Below are positions 36,062-45,208 of a stretch of DNA of 64,000 nucleotides, piece by piece. The position numbers and the translations under genes were made by a program. How positions within the stretch are numbered: the stretch's first letter is position 1; the number at the start of each line of letters is the position of its first letter. The DNA comes from Legionella maioricensis (GTDB lineage Bacteria > Pseudomonadota > Gammaproteobacteria > Legionellales > Legionellaceae), in contig NZ_JAJKBJ010000001.1 in NCBI RefSeq assembly GCF_023618015.1, positions 186,001-250,000 on the forward strand. Direction: 5' to 3'. The notes under the pieces were generated by a model that worked only from the letters and a program-made list of their open reading frames with translations, did no database searches and was not told the origin of the DNA.

Positions 36062-36364
36062 TTATTTTCCCTCATAAGCACGCGTGAGCGTTGCGATATC
36101 GAATTTCTTCATCGGCAAAAATGCTTGGGTTAGACGGTCAATCTGCTCACGGGTACCATTTTTCATCATTTCGCCCAAAGAGGTAGGAGTTACTTGCCAT
36201 GAGAGGCCGTACTTGTCCTGTACCCAGCCATAACGTTTACTAAAGGGATATTCTTGAAGCGGCATAAGCACCTTGCCCTCTCTGTTCAACTGGTTCCACA
36301 GCCTATCAAGTTTTTCTCCCGCATCCTTTTCCTGCTTGGGATTGAATTTAATCCGAACCCTCAA
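36062..36364 (-). pseudogene. 5'-truncated VOC/PhnB-like gene
   Basis: The frame encodes only the C-terminal part of a VOC (glyoxalase/PhnB-like) protein: KLDRLWNQLNREGKVLMPL, then YPFSKRYGWVQDKYGLSW, then FLPMKKFDIATLTRAYEG. Full-length relatives have about 150-160 residues. The missing N-terminal half, with its metal-binding strand, is replaced by the end of the maf gene: homology starts around IKFNP, exactly at the maf stop codon (36348). There is no ribosome site. It is most likely a deletion remnant. Confidence 0.65.
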
Positions 36365-36941
36365 GGGAGATCTTTTTTAAGATTTCCTCAATGGGCAAGC
36401 CCATAACATTATAATAGGAACCTTGTATTTCTTTAACAAAACTATCACGTACGTTCTGGATACCATACCCTCCAGCTTTATCGAAAGGATCTCCTGAATC
36501 AATATAATGATACATTTGCTGTTCTGTAAGGGTATGAAAAGTAATTTTAGTTGTTACATAATCAATATACCATCGTTGTTCGGGTAGAAAAATTAAAGCG
36601 TAACCTGTATAGACTTCGTGGGAATTGCCGCTCAGCGTGCGCAACATTCTATAGGCATCTTCGTAGTCACGAGGTTTTTCTAAAATATGATCTTGATAAG
36701 ACACTGTAGTATCTGCTGCCAGAATTAAATCCGCTGCGCCAACTGCAACCTGCGTCAAAATAGTTTGAGCCTTTTCTCTGGCAAGTCGAGTTACATAGGT
36801 TTGAGCATCCTCGCCTTTTTGCTGAATTTCTTCAATATGAGCTGGAATAACCACAGCAGTTAATCCGTGCTCTTGCAGTATTTGCAAGCGTCTTGGAGAT
36901 GCGCTGGCTAGAATAATTTTTAACAGATTATTAGGTTTCAT
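36348..36941 (-). CDS. maf: Maf-family nucleotide pyrophosphatase
   Basis: The protein has 197 residues. The N-terminal SASPRRLQILQEHGL is the Maf signature (SxSPRRxxLL), with LILAADTTVSYQD and KPRDYEDAYRMLRTLSGNSH after it and DKAGGYGIQ near the end. Maf proteins hydrolyse non-canonical or pyrimidine NTPs to NMP plus PPi; the ADTTV variant fits the dTTP/UTP (YhdE) subfamily. The C-terminus ends at LKKISLEGSD, where a broken VOC gene begins, so the last few residues may be altered by a rearrangement. Confidence 0.92.
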   Translation of the reverse strand: MKPNNLLKIILASASPRRLQILQEHGLTAVVIPAHIEEIQQKGEDAQTYVTRLAREKAQTILTQVAVGAADLILAADTTVSYQDHILEKPRDYEDAYRMLRTLSGNSHEVYTGYALIFLPEQRWYIDYVTTKITFHTLTEQQMYHYIDSGDPFDKAGGYGIQNVRDSFVKEIQGSYYNVMGLPIEEILKKISLEGSD

Positions 36942-37410
36942 AAAAATACAGTTTAATGTTTAAAGCACATTATAGATGTGTTATAGCTCCATGCCAATCT
37001 GGATTAGCACAGCGTAACTCGGGAAATCTCATTGCTTTAGGTACCATTCAAATCCGGATTACGCGGCGCTAATCCAAGCTACCAACGCTTAACTTAATGG
37101 GGATTTTTTAACATGGAAAAGTCCTCAGGTTTCTCGAATTTAGATCTTTCATTACTTAATATTCATTTATAGGACAGGATATTAGCTCAACCCATAATCG
37201 TCGAGCCAAGAGATTTTTTGCTAATTAAAAAATCTTTTTGCTAAAACAGTATGAGGGCTGAGAAGCATTGCCATTGACTTAAGCTGCTTTCCGACATCCC
37301 GGGAGTTTACAACGAGGGATCTCTTGGACCAGGCATGAGCCACATTGGAGAGATCCTTCGCCTCGCTCAGGATAACGGTTATTAAGTCAATGACTCTTCC
37401 AGACTTGTTC
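36942..37410. other. Non-coding region with dispersed repeats
   Basis: About 470 bases without a convincing gene. It contains a copy of the palindromic repeat (37054-37083), a related partial copy near 37011-37033, and a GATCCTTCG-CTCGCTCAGGATAAC repeat (37348-37380). A 66-codon minus-strand frame over the last repeat encodes the SEAKDL string typical of translated intergenic repeats and is not regarded as a gene. Confidence 0.6.
37054..37083. repeat. Dispersed palindromic repeat, copy 2
   Basis: CCGGATTACGCGGCGCTAATCC followed by AAGCTACC matches copy 1 at 34777-34806 with a few substitutions. The palindromic core GGATTAnnnnnnnnTAATCC is kept. Confidence 0.7.
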
Positions 37411-38736
37411 CTACATCGCAAAATTATGACTTAAAGGTCTTGAAGTAGGCTCAATAAATTGTTCAGATAATAATTCAGCCGCCAGTTGCTTCACCAGATT
37501 AGTAGACATAGCCTCTATAAAACGAGAGCTTAATGTCTCCGTTCCTGGTTGCAATTTTTTATGCTCCTTGACAAAAGCTGAAATTTTACGAGTCAACGAC
37601 TGTATCAATAAACCATTTAATGGAATAAATAAATCGCTCTCCTCTCCTATACATCTTGGATGGTTTGGCGTCATATGAGCATGCAAATACCCGACTAATT
37701 TTGTGATAACGGCTTGTTGGAACTGTTTATTGGGGGGCAACAGTGAACTTAGACTTGTATAGTTCTCTGGCGCTATTCCTTTCTCCAAATCCAAACGCAA
37801 TGCACTGACTCTTTCTTGATTGTAGCGATAAACCATTCCTGTTGACACAGTTTTGTCCATCAACTCATTGAGATGATAATGGTACTGATCACTATCAAGT
37901 TTTGAACAAATAAAAGGTAAAATAACATCAAAAGGCGGACAAAAAGCTTGAGCTTCAGTGAAGCGTAAAGGCTGAACCTGCACCTTTGCCCGGACTATCT
38001 GTTCCAAGTGCTCATCACTAAATACGATGCCGTCAGTAAAAAGTTGTCCTTTATTATCCTTGAATGAAGAATGAAGCAAAGGCGGATTTTCTTCAAATAA
38101 GGTATTTGACATGATTTGTTCAATACACCGCCTTAGATAATTACAGAATTGTTGGGCCTGATCTTGCTCCATCTCACTCTCAACACTAAGAAGATATTGC
38201 TGAAAGACCGGTTCCAAAAGCTCATCGTATATTATTCTTAGCGATTGTATTTGTTGCTTCTGGAGCTCATGTTGAGAGGTTAACCAGCGTGAGGTTTGTA
38301 AAGTAAGCAAGCTTGCACCGGTATGCCAAGGATATTTCTGTAACTGATTAATTTTGGCATCACTATTGCCGTCTATTACTTCGTAAACTAAAGTCTTCTT
38401 CCATAGTTCTATGTGCTTATCGATTTTGATTAACGAGTCTAAATGAACACTCAATTTGTTTTTTGAGGCAGAAAATAGAGGAATTTCTTTTTCTTTTCCG
38501 TTTTTTTTGTCGCCCAGAGCAGACTCCATGACTGGACTAATAGTTGGAAGCGAGCTCTCTAGTTCTTGCTCATATTCTTCTCGCTTTAATGTCGAAGTTG
38601 GATTTACTTGGGATTTAAAAAAGCGGGAAAAGAAACCTTTTCTCTCACTCGCTAATTTCAGCCGACTCCCAGTCTTTATTACGCTGCCTTGCGTTTTTTC
38701 TTTTCCATTGCTGCGGGCTTCTTTCTTTTCTCTCAT
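37411..38736 (-). CDS. Hypothetical protein, effector-like orphan
   Basis: The protein has 441 residues with no signal peptide or membrane helix. The first about 95 residues are very basic and Ser-rich (REKKEARSNGKEKTQGSV), probably disordered. The remainder is mainly helical with a Gln-rich central segment (LQKQQIQSLRIIYDEL) and ends in SRPLSHNFAM. No family is recognised. The gene stands alone between non-coding stretches. Confidence 0.6.
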   Translation of the reverse strand: MREKKEARSNGKEKTQGSVIKTGSRLKLASERKGFFSRFFKSQVNPTSTLKREEYEQELESSLPTISPVMESALGDKKNGKEKEIPLFSASKNKLSVHLDSLIKIDKHIELWKKTLVYEVIDGNSDAKINQLQKYPWHTGASLLTLQTSRWLTSQHELQKQQIQSLRIIYDELLEPVFQQYLLSVESEMEQDQAQQFCNYLRRCIEQIMSNTLFEENPPLLHSSFKDNKGQLFTDGIVFSDEHLEQIVRAKVQVQPLRFTEAQAFCPPFDVILPFICSKLDSDQYHYHLNELMDKTVSTGMVYRYNQERVSALRLDLEKGIAPENYTSLSSLLPPNKQFQQAVITKLVGYLHAHMTPNHPRCIGEESDLFIPLNGLLIQSLTRKISAFVKEHKKLQPGTETLSSRFIEAMSTNLVKQLAAELLSEQFIEPTSRPLSHNFAM

Positions 38737-38916
38737 CGTTGGACTTCCTTATGTTGTTGAAAAAAAATACACACCATTCTAGATCACTATTAAATTTAGA
38801 TCAAATAGGTTAAGCTTGAATCAATCTAGCCTAATGATTAAACAGTATTTTTTTTTAAGTTTGAGTTTTGAGGGCTATCTGGGAGGACATTCGGGCAATT
38901 TAGGAAAATATTAGTA

Positions 38917-39963
38917 TTAGAGAAATGAATCCAAATCAAGGGTGGAATGATTATTCAGTGCTTTTCCATGAGCATTTAAAAAAGCATCTGTTGTGGATCG
39001 TCCTTCTTCAAAAAGCATGCGAAGAAAAGACCATTCAGCATTTAATTTAGACGAGTATCCTAATTCAACCATTTTGGAGCTGGTAATACGATGAATACGC
39101 ATTTTAGCCCAACGCGCCCCTTCTCCTAAATCGAGATGAGCAGTCTTTCTTAGCAAGGCGATCATACGTAACTCTTTCATCAATGTGGCATTGAAGGCAA
39201 CTTCATTAAGACGATTAAGAATATCGCGAGCACTCTTTGGTGTACCGGGCCGCTCAATAGGATTTATCTGCACGAGCACAGTATCACTGGATTCACACTC
39301 CTGGATCAGAGGAGTAATGGTGGGATTTCCTGTATATCCACCATCCCAATAAGCCTCACCATCAATCTCGATCGCTTGAAACATTGAGGGCAAACAGGCA
39401 GAAGCAAGCAACACATCTGGAGTAATTTCCTGATTTCGGAATACCCTTCCTCGTCCAGTTTTTACATTAGTTGCGGTGATAAACAATTTAATAGGTGATT
39501 TAATCAATGCAGGAAAATTAATACTCTCCTCCAGTATATTTCGCAAAGGATTAAGATCGATAGGGTTTAGATCGTAAGGTGAAAAAAGACGTGAAGTGAT
39601 ATCAAAAGCGACAAATAAAGGTGAGTTATCCATAGTCCAATTTCCGGAAAGAATATCTAATGGCCCTCGTTGAAAAGGACTAAAACGCGCAGCCTCAGAG
39701 ACTCGTTTCCAAAATGAAGTCAAGGCCTCCCTTGCCCCATTTGCGCCGCCACTGACATAGCCGTTTACTAAAACAGCTGCATTCATTGATCCAGCAGAAG
39801 TTCCAGAAATTCCTTCGATCAATAGCCCGGGCTCTTCCAGTAAGCGGTCGAGAACGCCCCAGGTATAAGCTCCATGAGCCCCACCACCCTGCAATGCCAG
39901 ATCAATAAGAGTCACTTTCTTTTTAGTGTTAGATCGGCCCGTCGTCCCTGATTTTTTTGGCAT
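38917..39963 (-). CDS. Patatin-like phospholipase
   Basis: The protein has 348 residues. The oxyanion hole is QGGGAHGAYTWG (about 25-36), the nucleophile elbow G-T-S56-A-G, and the dyad Asp lies in YWDGGYTGNP (about 208). The catalytic Ser-Asp dyad is complete. A short basic N-terminal leader precedes the domain and no signal peptide is seen. The C-terminal about 100 residues form a helical extension (ILNRLNEVAFNATLMKELRM) typical of a housekeeping patatin subfamily found across proteobacteria. It probably acts on phospholipid acyl esters in the cytosol or at the inner membrane; Legionella also uses patatins as effectors, which cannot be excluded. Confidence 0.9.
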   Translation of the reverse strand: MPKKSGTTGRSNTKKKVTLIDLALQGGGAHGAYTWGVLDRLLEEPGLLIEGISGTSAGSMNAAVLVNGYVSGGANGAREALTSFWKRVSEAARFSPFQRGPLDILSGNWTMDNSPLFVAFDITSRLFSPYDLNPIDLNPLRNILEESINFPALIKSPIKLFITATNVKTGRGRVFRNQEITPDVLLASACLPSMFQAIEIDGEAYWDGGYTGNPTITPLIQECESSDTVLVQINPIERPGTPKSARDILNRLNEVAFNATLMKELRMIALLRKTAHLDLGEGARWAKMRIHRITSSKMVELGYSSKLNAEWSFLRMLFEEGRSTTDAFLNAHGKALNNHSTLDLDSFL

Positions 39964-40043
39964 GAATTACTGCATCCATAGAAGATACTATAGGTAAGTT
40001 TAGCACTTATTTTTATGCTACACCTATTTGATAGGTGGCATCC

Positions 40044-41307
40044 CAGGGCAAGATCGTCTAAATCATGGTTGACGCCATACTTCAGACGATATGTTTAACA
40101 TAAAGGAGCGACAAACTAAAGCAGACATGATCAAATGTTCTTTTTTATTAAGAGCAGAGCATGCAAGCAGATTTATTGTCTCACTTTAAAGCCTTAGAAG
40201 ACCCTCGAATTGATAGAACTAAACGCTATCCTTTGATTGAAATTATTTTTTTGATCATTAGTGCAACAATTTCCGGATGTAAAGGTTGGAAATCCATCAG
40301 AGACTTTGGCGTACTTAAGTTAAATTGGTTAAAGCAATATCTACGTTATGAGAATGGTGTTCCTGTTGATGACACTATAGCAAGACTCATGAGGAAGTTG
40401 AATACAAAACAATTTGCCAATTGCTTTACACACTGGATTCAAGCGGTAACAGAAGCAACAAATGGAGACGTTATTGCGATTGACGGAAAAACATTGCGGG
40501 GTAGCTTTAATACAAGGGATGGAAAGTCAGCGATCCGCATGGTAAGCGCCTGGAGTAGTGCAAATGGCGTCGTGTTAGGGCAAGAAAAAACAGCCGAAAA
40601 AAGTAACGAGGTAACAGCTATTCCTGAACTATTAAATAGCCTGGCTATTAAAGGATGTATTGTCACTATTGATGCCATGGGATGTCAGAAAAATATAGCT
40701 GAGCAAATTGTGAGACAAAAAGACGACTATTTGCTTGCCCTGAAAGGAAACCAAGGAAATTTTCATGAAGAAGTTATGTCATTTTTAATGCTGGCAAAAT
40801 CTGCTAATTTTAAGAATGTAGCACATGATTTTCATGTAGAGGTCGATGCAGGACATGGTCGTATCGAGATCCGACGTGCTTATGCCGTTGATTTTAAAAA
40901 ATATAGAGAGCATATGCCTGAAGGCATGAAATGGAAAAAATTAACCAGTCTAGTCATGATAGAGACAAGTAGAGATGGCCGTGATTTTAAAACTTTTGAT
41001 ACGCGCTTTTATATCAGCTCATGTGAGCCTTCAGCCAAGCCCCTTTTAAATGCTAGTCGTAAGCATTGGGGCATTGAAAATTCTCTGCATTGGACACCGG
41101 ATGTTACATTTCGAGAAGATGAGTCCAGAATTAGAAAAGAAGCTGCGCCAGAAAATTATGCCATCTTTAGGCATATTGCGCTCAACATTATTCGTCGAAA
41201 TACCTCTATCGAGGCCAGTATTAAACGTAAGAGGCATATGGCAGCACTGAATGATGATGTACGTGCAACTCTTATTAAAGGATTAATTTAAGACGCGGTT
41301 GCCCTGG
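40044..41307 (+). mobile_element. Complete ISAs1-type insertion sequence with target duplications
   Basis: The element is 1264 bp. Its ends are CAGGGCAAGATCGTCTAAAT (left) and, inverted, CAGGGCAACCGCGTCTTAAAT (right), imperfect terminal repeats of about 20 bp. It is flanked by perfect 10-bp direct repeats GGTGGCATCC at 40034-40043 and 41308-41317, as expected for target-site duplication in this family. It carries one intact transposase and appears recent. It lies between the patatin gene and the DUF4105 gene, 18 bases past the latter's stop codon. Confidence 0.93.
40161..41291 (+). CDS. ISAs1-family DDE transposase
   Basis: The protein has 376 residues, full length for the family. An N-terminal DDE_Tnp_1-associated domain (LSHFKALEDPRIDRTKRYPL, EIIFLIISATISGCKGW) is followed by the catalytic core. 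VIAIDGKTLRGS holds the first Asp, CIVTIDAMGCQKNIAEQIV the second, and the C-terminal HWGIENSLHWTPDVTFRED the Glu region. No frameshift is present, so the element may be mobile. Confidence 0.95.
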   Translation: MQADLLSHFKALEDPRIDRTKRYPLIEIIFLIISATISGCKGWKSIRDFGVLKLNWLKQYLRYENGVPVDDTIARLMRKLNTKQFANCFTHWIQAVTEATNGDVIAIDGKTLRGSFNTRDGKSAIRMVSAWSSANGVVLGQEKTAEKSNEVTAIPELLNSLAIKGCIVTIDAMGCQKNIAEQIVRQKDDYLLALKGNQGNFHEEVMSFLMLAKSANFKNVAHDFHVEVDAGHGRIEIRRAYAVDFKKYREHMPEGMKWKKLTSLVMIETSRDGRDFKTFDTRFYISSCEPSAKPLLNASRKHWGIENSLHWTPDVTFREDESRIRKEAAPENYAIFRHIALNIIRRNTSIEASIKRKRHMAALNDDVRATLIKGLI

Positions 41308-41325
41308 GTGGCATCCTCTTTTAGA

Positions 41326-42354
41326 TCAGTCATTTCGTGGCAGCGAGACCCTAATACGTTGAGAAAAATTCCTGCTTTTATTAGCAGCCTGAGCTGCCTT
41401 GTTAATCAGGGAGCGCTGGCGCAATTCGTCAAAGGGTAATGACGTGTTCAGCCATCCCTTAGTATACAGATAGCTGTCGATCCAACCGTTTAGGTAATGC
41501 CGGATGTCTAATCGCCCTTTCCTCCCCGCTGCATTGGCATAGCGTATAATATTTATAGTGCAACTATTGCTTAGCAAGTTGTAAAATTCCGGCTTATCGG
41601 CAAGTTGATTGATTCGCTTCAGATATACCATGAAGAGTTTACGCGCATTTTCAGGCGAGATATTGATGTGATAGAGATAAGTATTTTCTCCTCTGTAATT
41701 CGTGCGGACACGTACCAGATCACGCTCATCGCCTACAACGTAAATCAGTTCAAATTGTTTGAATAGAGAAGCAACTGGCGAAAAACCTTCACCAACTTCC
41801 GGTCTCGTTTCGATTGAGATGCTAACAGGGTCTGCATTGTCAAAAATAAAGCTCAGGAATGTGTGTCCCACTGGTCCTGGCATCCAATAAGAGATGTAGA
41901 GATCGACTCCCATTAAGTGCGCAAGCGATACTTCGCGCTCTTCATAACGTACCGTGAAATCATCTCTGGTTCGATAATCAAAGTTACGAAAACCAATAAA
42001 GCGCACCTTATCCCCGCTGATGATCGCCCTTGGCATGACCGCTACTTCTGGTCGCCATGGGCGATCGTGTGAAGGCAAAATACTGCTCCACCAAACCATT
42101 AAGCCAATATATAGTGCAGTATAGAGCATAAGCATACGCGGTTTATGGGCAAACCATAAAGCCCAGATTCCAAATAGTGTGAACGTAATCGACAGACCAA
42201 TGCGCACTGCACTCCATGGCAGATTGGAATAATAGATAGCAAGACCAGCCCATACGATGAGGCCTAATTTAAAGAGAAATTTGATTAGAGCTATAAACCA
42301 GCACAATGGTTTCCAATACCAGGCATTATTCTTGTGTGGCTCATCACGTGTCAT
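41326..42354 (-). CDS. DUF4105-family membrane protein
   Basis: The protein has 342 residues. Three hydrophobic helices occupy about 20-100, followed by a soluble domain of the DUF4105 type: RNFDYRTRDDFTVRYEEREV, MPGPVGHTFLSFIF, and a Cys-containing NLLSNSCTINIIRYANAA. A conserved His and Cys in DUF4105 domains have prompted suggestions of a papain-like or lipid-linked enzyme, but no function is established. It is a probable inner-membrane protein. An insertion sequence sits just past its 3' end. Confidence 0.85.
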   Translation of the reverse strand: MTRDEPHKNNAWYWKPLCWFIALIKFLFKLGLIVWAGLAIYYSNLPWSAVRIGLSITFTLFGIWALWFAHKPRMLMLYTALYIGLMVWWSSILPSHDRPWRPEVAVMPRAIISGDKVRFIGFRNFDYRTRDDFTVRYEEREVSLAHLMGVDLYISYWMPGPVGHTFLSFIFDNADPVSISIETRPEVGEGFSPVASLFKQFELIYVVGDERDLVRVRTNYRGENTYLYHINISPENARKLFMVYLKRINQLADKPEFYNLLSNSCTINIIRYANAAGRKGRLDIRHYLNGWIDSYLYTKGWLNTSLPFDELRQRSLINKAAQAANKSRNFSQRIRVSLPRND

Positions 42355-42497
42355 AGACAGTTTCCGGTGATATTATTAAATCTAAATACCTCTTACTATC
42401 CCTCTAATAAAAGAGATAAACGATAAATGTATCAATGTTCTGTACGTTAGTGAAGAGTATTTTCACTAAGTTCAAGATAATAGATAAAGCTCGAGAT

Positions 42498-43307
42498 TCA
42501 TTTCCGCAATCCGGTTGATTGAACAGTCGGATGTGCATTTAGCATAATTACTATAAAATAAGTGCTTATTGCTGCGCAAAGATGCTTTAAAGTATGTCCA
42601 CTTATCAATCCATATATCATTGGATCATAGTGTTCAAATATTTTTGCAACACCATAAAAAACAATCATCCATACATAGCTTTTTAATGGAGGATAAGAGC
42701 AGGGAAAGAAAAAGAGGATAAAAACAATTAAAAAAATCGAATAAAACTGCACTAAACCATATAATCTTAGATCGCCTTGGCCCGATAGTTCAGTCCAATA
42801 CCAATATAAAACAGAGAAAATCCCCAAAGCTATAAATGGGGTTAATAGCCTAAACCCCAAGTTAGAATTGATTCTTTCCATTACTGTCAAAGACAGTAGT
42901 GACATAAAAACAATCGTTATCGGAATCCTATCCCATACTAAACGATCATTATCGGGTGCCCAATGATAATAAGAAGAACCAATGCCAATAAGGAAGACTC
43001 CAAAGAATAATATAAAAAAAACAATCGCCTCTTTTGCTGTCAAATTATTATTTTTCCATTGTTTTTGTAATGATATAAATCCAAGAATACTCACCAGAAG
43101 AAAAGGTATATTCGAAACAACATTCCAAAAATGGGGAATTCCCCATATTTGACGGACATCAGCAAACTGGTGATAGCTCTCCCATTGAGGGATTCGGGGG
43201 GTAAATAGATAAACCATTAAGGTAATAATACTCGTCAGGACAATAAAAAGAACTCCTGCAAATTTAGGCTTATTAGCGATGGAAGAATAGAGTGTTTTTG
43301 CCCGCAT
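42498..43307 (-). CDS. Ceramidase-like (alkaline phytoceramidase/CREST family) membrane protein
   Basis: The protein has 269 residues with about seven transmembrane helices. The N-terminal FADVRQIWGIPHFWNVVSN, the central SYYHWAPDNDRLVWDRIPI and the late SGHTLKHLCAA contain the Ser-His-Asp-His-His metal-site residues of the CREST hydrolase superfamily. Alkaline ceramidases cleave the amide bond of (phyto)ceramide. In Legionella a sphingolipid-degrading activity would fit life inside eukaryotic hosts, but bacterial members may instead act on other lipids. Confidence 0.75.
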   Translation of the reverse strand: MRAKTLYSSIANKPKFAGVLFIVLTSIITLMVYLFTPRIPQWESYHQFADVRQIWGIPHFWNVVSNIPFLLVSILGFISLQKQWKNNNLTAKEAIVFFILFFGVFLIGIGSSYYHWAPDNDRLVWDRIPITIVFMSLLSLTVMERINSNLGFRLLTPFIALGIFSVLYWYWTELSGQGDLRLYGLVQFYSIFLIVFILFFFPCSYPPLKSYVWMIVFYGVAKIFEHYDPMIYGLISGHTLKHLCAAISTYFIVIMLNAHPTVQSTGLRK

Positions 43308-43512
43308 ATGGTTCCTTGTGGCGGTAACATAGGATTATCTATTTAACTTTCTTAAATCTTATGCAATGGCTCGATAATTTTCAATATAAAGTTCGATTGT
43401 CAAAACCTCTAATGTATTAGATAATAATTTTTTTGTTTCAAATTGAGTGCCCCGTTTTACATAGGGTTTGATTAAGGCAGGCAGTAATTAACTTACCATA
43501 AATATAAGGTTA

Positions 43513-44829
43513 ATGGTCGTGGAGTCTCCAATTATTTTTTCTCATGTAAGACTCTTTATTTTTGCTTTTATTATTAGTGTATATTGCGCTCTTTTTTACA
43601 CGATGATCACCTGCCAATATAACTCTGACTTTGCCTCCTTTTATTCTTCAGCATTGGCTGCAAGACAAGGCCATAACCCTTACCAGACAATATTTACCAG
43701 CTTTCTTCCTATAAAAACTCAAAGCCTTATTAATTTAAATCCACCTATTATCTTATTGCTATTTTATCCATTGACTTATTTTAGTTATCCTGTGGCCCTT
43801 AATATCTGGCTGGTTCTTTCCATTATCATGGGTTTAATTGGCGCCTGGTATACTTTTAAAATTGTTTTTGCACAAAACTTTATTAAGAAAAACTGGCTAA
43901 GTCTTTATGCGACGTATCTATTTTTCTTCTTCACCTTGATTTGTTTATCAACGAATCAAGTAGGAACATTATTATTGCTTTGCCTTATGCTAGGGTACTA
44001 TTTTTACCTTAAAAATGATGATTATCTCGCAGGAATTCTCTGGGGATTTATTATTGGATTAAAATTATTTCCGGGCTTGCTCTTTTTTTATGTTTTAAGA
44101 CAAAACCGTATCAAATTGTTTATTATTATGCTGGCCGCAGTTGCTTTCTGTTTTCTAATCCCCTTGCTTATTTATGGCCCAACGGTTTACAGTCAATTTT
44201 ACAATGCGATGATAGGTATTGAGTGGTACGAAAATCTCTGGAATGCTTCTGTATTAGCATTTATTCATCGTCTATTTGCGGAGATAAACTACATTGATTG
44301 GGTTATGCCCACCTATATTATCGTATTGTTTGTATCCCTAATTGGGTATTTATGGAGTCTCACCTCAAATGGTACCTCTGATGATATAAACCACCAGCCG
44401 TTCTGTTTAACTCTCGTAACGATGTTAATACTCAGCCCTCTAGGTTGGGTTTATTATTTTCCAATATTACTATTTCCTTTAATGCTGTTATGGGCAAGTA
44501 TAATGCAGGAAAAAGAACCGCTATCACAGTCAGCTAAAATTTGGCTTACGGGCTTATTTTTACTTAATTTCCCAACAGCTGGTATTACAACAATGCAGGT
44601 TGTACATTATGATGATAAAACGCAATTGATTCCATTTTATTTTTTTGGACTTGTCGTTTTAATCTACCTTTTAACAGTCAATAAAAAATATCTGCCTGGT
44701 AATAATGATGTGATCATTGATGAGCAAAAAAACTCATTCTTATTAATTACGTTTCTTATTATGGCTTTTAGTTTCATCATTCCCAGCACGGGTTTCTTGC
44801 TCCGCTTATCTAGAGCCTGTGTTTACTGA
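43513..44829 (+). CDS. GT87/DUF2029-like membrane glycosyltransferase
   Basis: The protein has 438 residues with ten or more hydrophobic helices. Near the N-terminus, QYNSDFASFYSSALAARQGH is the family motif (sDf..yy.AA.a...G.npY), where the Asp is the presumed catalytic base, and SLINLNPPIILLLFYPL fits the P-P-l loop. YLAGILWGFIIGLKLFPGLL is the typical K-p gate. GT87 enzymes such as mycobacterial PimE use polyprenyl-phosphate sugars. The acceptor here is unknown. The gene stands alone and ends in a good terminator. Confidence 0.8.
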   Translation: MVVESPIIFSHVRLFIFAFIISVYCALFYTMITCQYNSDFASFYSSALAARQGHNPYQTIFTSFLPIKTQSLINLNPPIILLLFYPLTYFSYPVALNIWLVLSIIMGLIGAWYTFKIVFAQNFIKKNWLSLYATYLFFFFTLICLSTNQVGTLLLLCLMLGYYFYLKNDDYLAGILWGFIIGLKLFPGLLFFYVLRQNRIKLFIIMLAAVAFCFLIPLLIYGPTVYSQFYNAMIGIEWYENLWNASVLAFIHRLFAEINYIDWVMPTYIIVLFVSLIGYLWSLTSNGTSDDINHQPFCLTLVTMLILSPLGWVYYFPILLFPLMLLWASIMQEKEPLSQSAKIWLTGLFLLNFPTAGITTMQVVHYDDKTQLIPFYFFGLVVLIYLLTVNKKYLPGNNDVIIDEQKNSFLLITFLIMAFSFIIPSTGFLLRLSRACVY

Positions 44830-44840
44830 CACTGACAGCC

Positions 44841-44885
44841 AAGTAGTCGTATCCCCATTGAGACACAACTACTCGTCTTTTTTTT
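44841..44885 (+). terminator. Rho-independent terminator after the GT87-like gene
   Basis: AGTAGTCGT pairs with ACAACTACT (one mismatch) around a loop and is followed by CGTC and a run of eight T, 12 bases after the stop codon. Confidence 0.75.
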
Positions 44886-44890
44886 GGTAT

Positions 44891-45109
44891 TTAAAAGAAA
44901 TGGTCGTCCGAATCATTAGGATCATTATTGCCATCCGGTGACAGATTGAAGTCAACGGGCTCACCTGGAATTTTTCGGCTTTCGCTAGCCCATTCCCCTA
45001 AATCTATTAGTTTACAGCGATCGGAACAAAAGGGTCTGAAGGTGTTTTCTGGGCGCCAGGTATTAGGTTTGCCACAGGTCGGGCAGGTGATTTTCTGTTG
45101 GTTATTCAT
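44891..45109 (-). CDS. yacG: DNA gyrase inhibitor YacG
   Basis: The protein has 72 residues. The four zinc-binding cysteines are in place (C9, C12, C28, C32: ITCPTCGKP ... [17 protein letters not shown]). The conserved [10 protein letters not shown] helix and the disordered acidic C-terminus match YacG, which binds GyrB and inhibits gyrase. It is usually next to coaE and pilD/zapD genes; here those neighbours are absent. Confidence 0.93.
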   Translation of the reverse strand: MNNQQKITCPTCGKPNTWRPENTFRPFCSDRCKLIDLGEWASESRKIPGEPVDFNLSPDGNNDPNDSDDHFF

Positions 45110-45208
45110 GACAGTCTTTGTTAATTGATATTAGGAATCGCAGTATGCAATACAGAACATAACATTTTCAATATAAGGACTTAACATGATTTCTATAAGG
45201 GACACATT

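Noticed and set aside
37221..37421. 66-codon minus-strand frame with SEAKDL
   Set aside because: It is translation of a dispersed intergenic repeat.
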